A DNA stretch of 10,453 bases from Leptolyngbyaceae cyanobacterium SM1_3_5 (lineage in GTDB: Bacteria > Cyanobacteriota > Cyanobacteriia > Elainellales > Elainellaceae), in assembly GCA_012031475.1 (NCBI GenBank), contig JAAUTJ010000106.1:1-10453 (forward strand). Reading direction: 5' to 3'. Both the position numbers and the translations under genes were made by a program. Positions 6,155 to 10,453 of the stretch are shown here, piece by piece (position 1 is the first letter of the stretch; each line of letters opens with the position of its first letter). Below the pieces are notes generated by a model. The model was not told the origin of the DNA, made no database searches, and worked only from the letters and a program-made list of their open reading frames with translations.

Positions 6155-8278
6155 ATGATCAATCGCGAGAATTCCATCGAATCGATGTCCGCACCGTCTG
6201 GTCGCACCTGCCACGCCTTGCTGATCGGCATTGAGGCAGACATCGAACGGCGATTGCGCGGCGTCTCAGAGCGATCGATCGCGGCTTGGCGAGATGTACA
6301 AGCCCTGCAAGTTTTGCTGAAACCGAGCTTTTCCACTGTCGCACCTTTGATCAACCTCGATCGCCAGCGGCTAGAAGAAGAAATTTACGCTGCTGCAAGC
6401 AACTGTCAGCCCAATGATCTGCTGCTGATTTACTACTCTGGGCAAGGCATGGTTGACGAGGACGGACATCTGTTTCTTGCCGCTGCCAACACGCGCAACA
6501 ATACGATCGGTGAATTGAACAAGGCAACGGCGATCGCATTCTCCTCCCTGCAATCTCTGCTCAGCGATTGTCCGGCTCAGCAAGTGATCATTCTCGATTG
6601 CAGCTTCCTTGGCACAGCGCCCCGCATCGACATCGCCGCCCAGCTTGGCGCACCGAATCGGATGATCTTGAGCGCCACCCGCACGACCAGCTACACGACG
6701 GCACACAAGCAAGGCGAACTGTCGGTCTACACGGAATTTTTGCGGGAAGCGATCGAAACCGGATGCGGTCTGCCTCCGGGCACCGCCGTGACGACGCACC
6801 AGATTCATCAATATATTCAGTCGCGGATGCATCCGGCGTTTCCGACTGTTGAGCCGCAAATCACTCCGCCCCATCCTGAAGTGGCAGTGGCGATCGCAGT
6901 CGCTCCGCCCCGCAATGACACGCTGATGTATCGATCGGAAGTGGAGGAGCGAGCCAAAAGTGGAACCATTTCGGACTTCGATCGCCTGCTGCTCAACTGG
7001 CATCGCAATCAGCTTGGCCTGTCGCCCGATACGGCTAGCCAAATCGAGGCCAGCGTCCTGAAGCCGCACCAAACGCATCTGCAAAATCGCCAGCGCTATC
7101 AAGACACGCTCAGAGCGATCGCCCAGTTTCAATATCCCTTCAAACCCGCGACCGAAATGGCGCTGGATCAGCTCCGGCAACAGCTTGGGCTGAGTCCCAA
7201 TCAGGCCGGGGCGATCGCCAAAGAAACCTTAGCCGAATCGGAACAGCGCTATCGGCAAAACTTGCAGCAGTATGAACAGTATGTTGCCCAGCAAATTGAG
7301 TCAGGGGCGTGGCTCGATCGCGCTCAGCGCAACGAATTTCGCTATTTGGAGGAGCAGCTTCACCTGCTGCCGCGCCATCTGAATGTGATTTGGCAGCGTC
7401 ACGCTCCCGCCCCTTCGACTGCTTCGCCGGAGCGTAACGATCTGAATCTGCCGCCGTATGCCACCCGATTGCAGCAGTATCAGCAGTTTTTCTTCGATCG
7501 CGCTGCACCCGATCGCGAAGCGCTCCCCGCAGGGTATCGCCCTTTGCCCGCGCAAACCTTGCAGGAACTCGATTCGCTTCAGCAAACGCTGCACCTGCAA
7601 CCAATCGATGTGGCCTTGGTGGAAGAAACTGCCGTCCGGCAAAAGCGCGATCGCTACGATGCCGCTCTCCAGCGCTATCAGCAAGAACTGCTGCTGGCCG
7701 ATGATTCGCCTTCGAGTCAAGCCCATCTCAAGCAGATGCAGCGCGGCGTGGATGAGCAGGATGCAGCGATCGCGGAACTGATCGCCGCGCTGCTCAATCC
7801 GCAAAAACAACCTGCCGTCTCGGAAGCGATCGATTCGCCAACCGATCAGCCGACTCTGATCGCGGATTCAGCAGCGCTCGAATCTGAGACACCGCTGTCT
7901 GAGACACCGTTGGAAGCGCCGATCGCCGCTGTTTCGCCTGCCAACGCTCGATCGCATCGACCGTCTCAGCCTGCCCACCCGCTGCCAAGTGATGACGATC
8001 GAACCGCGCCGCCTCGCAATCTACGCGAAATTCTACCGGGGCAAACGCTGCCTCCCAGCCGCCGCCGCGCCTCATTCATAGAGCGTTTGCGCGATCGATC
8101 GCTGCCGTTACGGTTTTTGAAGGCAATTTTGTTTGCGATCGTGGCGGTGGTTGTCGGGCGCTTCATCATTGCCCAAATTCTGCGGATTCTGCCTTATCCG
8201 ATCGACAACATCATCGGAATCACGCTGTTTGGGCTGGTGATTATCTTTTCGTGGAAGCAGATCGATCAGTTGCGCTGA
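6155..8278 (+). CDS. Caspase-fold protein (pseudo-orthocaspase) with helical repeats and C-terminal membrane anchor
   Basis: The N-terminal ~230 residues have the peptidase C14/orthocaspase p20 layout: CHALLIGIE (19-27), a hydrophobic strand with IYYSGQG (92-98), GHLFLAAANT (104-113), VIILDCSFLG (144-153) and RMILSAT (169-175). The catalytic pair is missing: the usual SGHG His is Gln97, and the Cys of the D-x-C motif is Ser150 (Cys149 occupies the x position). Residues ~258-510 contain about four ~57-residue helical repeats with a LGLS core (QLGLSPDTA, QLGLSPNQA, QLHLLPRHL, TLHLQPIDV) and Tyr/Gln-rich spacers. Residues ~550-645 are Pro/Ser/Glu-rich and probably disordered, then Arg-rich. Two hydrophobic helices follow (about 654-677 and 684-700). 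The positive-inside rule puts the caspase fold in the cytoplasm. It is probably a non-proteolytic scaffold or regulator, function unknown. The start is ATG 6155; ATG 6185 (MSAPSGR) is an alternative. Confidence 0.85.
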   Translation: MINRENSIESMSAPSGRTCHALLIGIEADIERRLRGVSERSIAAWRDVQALQVLLKPSFSTVAPLINLDRQRLEEEIYAAASNCQPNDLLLIYYSGQGMVDEDGHLFLAAANTRNNTIGELNKATAIAFSSLQSLLSDCPAQQVIILDCSFLGTAPRIDIAAQLGAPNRMILSATRTTSYTTAHKQGELSVYTEFLREAIETGCGLPPGTAVTTHQIHQYIQSRMHPAFPTVEPQITPPHPEVAVAIAVAPPRNDTLMYRSEVEERAKSGTISDFDRLLLNWHRNQLGLSPDTASQIEASVLKPHQTHLQNRQRYQDTLRAIAQFQYPFKPATEMALDQLRQQLGLSPNQAGAIAKETLAESEQRYRQNLQQYEQYVAQQIESGAWLDRAQRNEFRYLEEQLHLLPRHLNVIWQRHAPAPSTASPERNDLNLPPYATRLQQYQQFFFDRAAPDREALPAGYRPLPAQTLQELDSLQQTLHLQPIDVALVEETAVRQKRDRYDAALQRYQQELLLADDSPSSQAHLKQMQRGVDEQDAAIAELIAALLNPQKQPAVSEAIDSPTDQPTLIADSAALESETPLSETPLEAPIAAVSPANARSHRPSQPAHPLPSDDDRTAPPRNLREILPGQTLPPSRRRASFIERLRDRSLPLRFLKAILFAIVAVVVGRFIIAQILRILPYPIDNIIGITLFGLVIIFSWKQIDQLR

Positions 8279-8309
8279 GGCGTGTTTCAAAACTTTTGCT
8301 CACTGGCGG

Positions 8310-9570
8310 CTACAGACGGCTGCTCCAAACTTGCACGACGCGCCCCTGAATTTCTTGACCATACCAAGGCGTATTGTTCGATCGCGATTTCAGCGTTTGC
8401 TCATCGACTCGGCCAATTTGAGCAGGGTCAAACAAAATCAAAATTTGTCGGTTTTCCCGGCTCGATCGCATTCAGACTCAAGCCCAGACACTTAGCCGGA
8501 TCAACGCTCAGCTTGCGCCACAGATCGATCGCCGTCCACTGCCCCGACTCCACCAAACTGCGCCACAGCAGCGGCAATGCCAACTCCAGTCCGATCGCGC
8601 CGGAAGGAGCTTCGGCAAAGGCAACCGTTTTTTCTTCGTAGGTGAACGGACTGTGATCAACGGCGATCGCGTCGATCGTGTGGTCTTGCAGTCCCGCGAT
8701 CAAAGCTTGGCGATCGATCGGATTGCCCAAGGGTGGATCGAGGCGCAGACTTGGCGCGTAGCTGATCAGATCGTCAGTGTCGAGCAGCAGGTGCATCCAG
8801 GTTGTACTCGCGGTCAGCGGCAACCCTTGCGCTTTCGCCGTGCGAATCAGTTCGACGCCGCGAGCGGTCGAGAGGCGCATCAGGTGAACGGGTGTGCGAA
8901 CTTCGGCCACGATTTCCAGCAGGGCAGCGATCGCACTCGTCTCCGACATCGCCGGATTTCCCGGCAGACCGAGACGAATCGAGTTTGCGCCTTCACGCAT
9001 CACGCCATTTCCGGCCAGCCGCCGATCGCAGCAGTACAGCGCGATCGGACGATCGATCGGCTGCGTATATTCCAGCAGACGACGCAGCAAGGCAGGATTT
9101 GCGATCGGCTTCCCGTCCGCAAATCCCACCACGCCCGCCGCCGCCAGTTCCACCAGTTCGCTCAACGCCTCACCTGCTGCCTGTTGCGTCAGTGCGCCCC
9201 ACAGGTGAAGCTGCACCTCGCCACTTTGTGCCAGCCGCCGCAGTCGATCGACATTTGCCGGATCATCGATCGGGGGCTGCGTGTCGGGCAAAATTGCCAC
9301 CTGCGTGAAGCCGCCCGCTTTTGCCGCCTGCATCAGGGAAGCGATCGTTTCTCGCGATTCAAATCCCGGTTCTCCCGAATGGCTGTAAAGGTCGATCAGC
9401 CCAATGCCCAACACCAAACCCGGTCGATCGATCACCTCGTCCGTTTCAGTCTCGATCGCGTCTGCAACCTGTTCAACCACGCCATTTCTCAGGAGAACGT
9501 CCGTAACCCGATCGATCGAGGCGATCGGATCAATCAGCCGGACTTGACGCAGCAGGTGAGTCCCGATCAC
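8310..9570 (-). CDS. pyrC: Dihydroorotase-like protein (PyrC-type, probable pseudoenzyme), frame change near the 3' end
   Basis: Amidohydrolase-fold protein related to type I dihydroorotase, which closes carbamoyl-aspartate to dihydroorotate in pyrimidine synthesis. The canonical D-x-H-x-H-x-R-E-P-G motif reads DLYSHSGEPG (60-69): His64 stays, the first His is Tyr62 and the Arg is Gly66. Asp152 (FADGKP) and Asp305 (VDHSPF) are kept, but the other two expected ligands are Tyr179 (ALYCCD) and Arg232 (VHLMRLST). Half the metal site is thus gone, so a structural role, like inactive PyrC' partners of aspartate transcarbamoylase, is more likely than catalysis. The first frame stops at 8428 after EPGKPTNFDFV. 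Removing one T from 8444-8446 restores PTILILFDPAQ and a normal tail (NNTPWYGQEIQGRVVQVW), ending at TAG 8310-8312, for 419 residues. The start is GTG 9570, overlapping the phosphatase stop as GTGA. Confidence 0.87.
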
Positions 9571-10453
9571 AACGCGCCTGCTGCCGTGCGATCGATCACG
9601 CCGCCCAGATGTGACGTAATATTCATCGCTTTGATCAGCGGCTTGTCGTTTGCGCCGTTGGGATAGTCGATGACGCTGACGGCTCCGTTGCCCTGCTTGA
9701 ATGCCCAGAAATGTTCAGGATTCCAGCCGACGAGGTGACACAAGATCGCTTTGTTGACGGCATCGTGGGCGCTGACGAGAACGGTTGTGGGTCGATCGTC
9801 CCTCAGTTCAGTGGAGGCAACGATCGCCTCCCAAGCGCGGCTTGATCGGTCCCACACCTGCTGAAGGTTTTCGCCTTCAGGCATTTGAACGGTGTGCGGA
9901 AGCTGCTGCCACTGCTGCAAATCACCCGGAAAAGCCGCTTCAATTTCGGCTTCCAGCTTGCCCTCCCAAAGTCCGTGACTAATTTCCTGCAAGTCGTCTA
10001 CGAATTCCAGTTCAATGCCTGGGTGATGCTGCAAGATTGCCTGAGCCGTTTGCTTGGGGCGCAAAAGCGGACTGCTGACGGCGCGATCGATCGGCACATG
10101 CTGCAAAAACGCTGCCGCCTGCTCTGCCTGAATTTGTCCCTGGCTCATTCAGGGGCACGTCGATCTGTCCCTGAAGCGTTTCTGGCGATTCCAATCTGTT
10201 TCACCGTGGCGCACCAGCAGCAGCCGGATGCCTGTCGATCGCCGGGTTTCGGTAGGGGTCGCCCAGATGTGCGGTTAGATTCACTGACTCAAGCTGCACC
10301 GAGTCGCCAAACTGCCCCGAGAAGTTCAAGACGCTAATGCCACAGTTTGACTGGTGTATGGCTTGATAGCGGTGCGGCTCCATCCCCACAGCCGTGCTAA
10401 TTAAGGCGCGGTTGATGCCGCTGTGAGCCACAATCAAGATGGTGTCACCGTCG
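9567..10453 (-). pseudogene. Two-domain histidine phosphatase (phosphoglycerate mutase-like), frameshifted, start beyond the right edge
   Basis: Tandem histidine phosphatase of the kind found in cyanobacteria (about 440 residues), often annotated as phosphoglycerate mutase; some relatives act as phosphoserine phosphatases. Three frames together give a continuous family sequence. From the right edge, 10453-10234 encodes the end of domain 1 (IVAHSGINRA, with its second catalytic His). About 10232-10174 encodes the start of domain 2, LLLVRHGETDWNRQKRF, with the phosphorylated His. About 10172-10141 gives QGQIDVPLNEPG, and 10138-9567 gives the rest of domain 2, including SSPLLRPKQTA, EISHGLWEGKLE, VSAHDAVNKA and the ending TAAGAL. 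The joins need one base removed near 10233, one added at 10173 and one removed in CCC 10138-10140. If real, these shifts would separate RHG from its domain. An ATG at 10148 opens 193 residues without RHG, which would be inactive. The gene is coupled to the PyrC-like gene by GTGA. Confidence 0.8.

Noticed and set aside
6371..7180. 269-residue minus-strand frame opposite the caspase gene
   Set aside because: It lies antisense to a continuous, conserved caspase-fold gene and has no recognisable motif of its own.
8279..8309. Terminator between the convergent caspase and PyrC-like genes
   Set aside because: Only the 5-bp palindrome CAAAA-C-TTTTG near 8288-8298 is present, too short and AT-only to support a terminator call.

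Overview
The window looks like chromosomal DNA of a cyanobacterium. The palindrome GCGATCGC (HIP1) and shorter GATCG-rich variants recur throughout, inside and outside genes. The recognisable genes are cyanobacterial forms: a CobN beginning MHRIAAAPGGW, a two-domain histidine phosphatase, an unusual PyrC with a DLYSHSGEPG motif, and a C-terminally membrane-anchored caspase-fold protein. The sequence does not support a genus. There is no rRNA, tRNA, CRISPR array, prophage or complete insertion sequence that I can see.

Layout. (1) 1-1710, minus: first 570 residues of cobN, running off the left edge. (2) 1789-1986, minus: C-terminal scrap of a transposase in the cobN-dnaX intergenic space, followed by a hairpin and a short direct repeat in front of dnaX. 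(3) 2157-4029, plus: dnaX, whose last ~97 codons lie in the +1 frame after a run of five C. (4) 4203-4619, minus: yjbQ-type thiamine-phosphate synthase family gene. (5) 4886-5252, plus: broken remnant of a PPC-like beta-sandwich domain, with 4620-4885 before it unexplained. (6) 5259-5996, minus: Tat/lipoprotein-type intradiol dioxygenase, divergent from (7) 6155-8278, plus: a 707-residue caspase-fold protein whose catalytic His and Cys are Gln and Ser, followed by helical repeats and two C-terminal membrane helices. (8) 8310-9570, minus: PyrC-like protein missing half of the usual metal ligands, with its last 44 codons in another frame. (9) 9567-10453, minus: two-domain histidine phosphatase, broken by three one-base shifts in about 100 bp and running off the right edge. 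Genes 9 and 8 share a GTGA stop/start overlap and are probably co-transcribed.

The genes do not form one obvious pathway. They touch cobalamin synthesis, DNA replication, thiamine metabolism, aromatic or catechol chemistry outside the cytoplasm, pyrimidine synthesis and phosphate-ester hydrolysis. Two themes stand out. First, two adjacent genes encode probable pseudoenzymes: a caspase fold without its dyad and a dihydroorotase fold without half its metal site. Second, single-base frame changes affect four of the nine coding units (dnaX, pyrC, the phosphatase and the PPC remnant), while cobN, the dioxygenase and the 2.1-kb caspase gene read cleanly. Local sequence error, real decay and, for dnaX only, programmed slippage all need to be separated.
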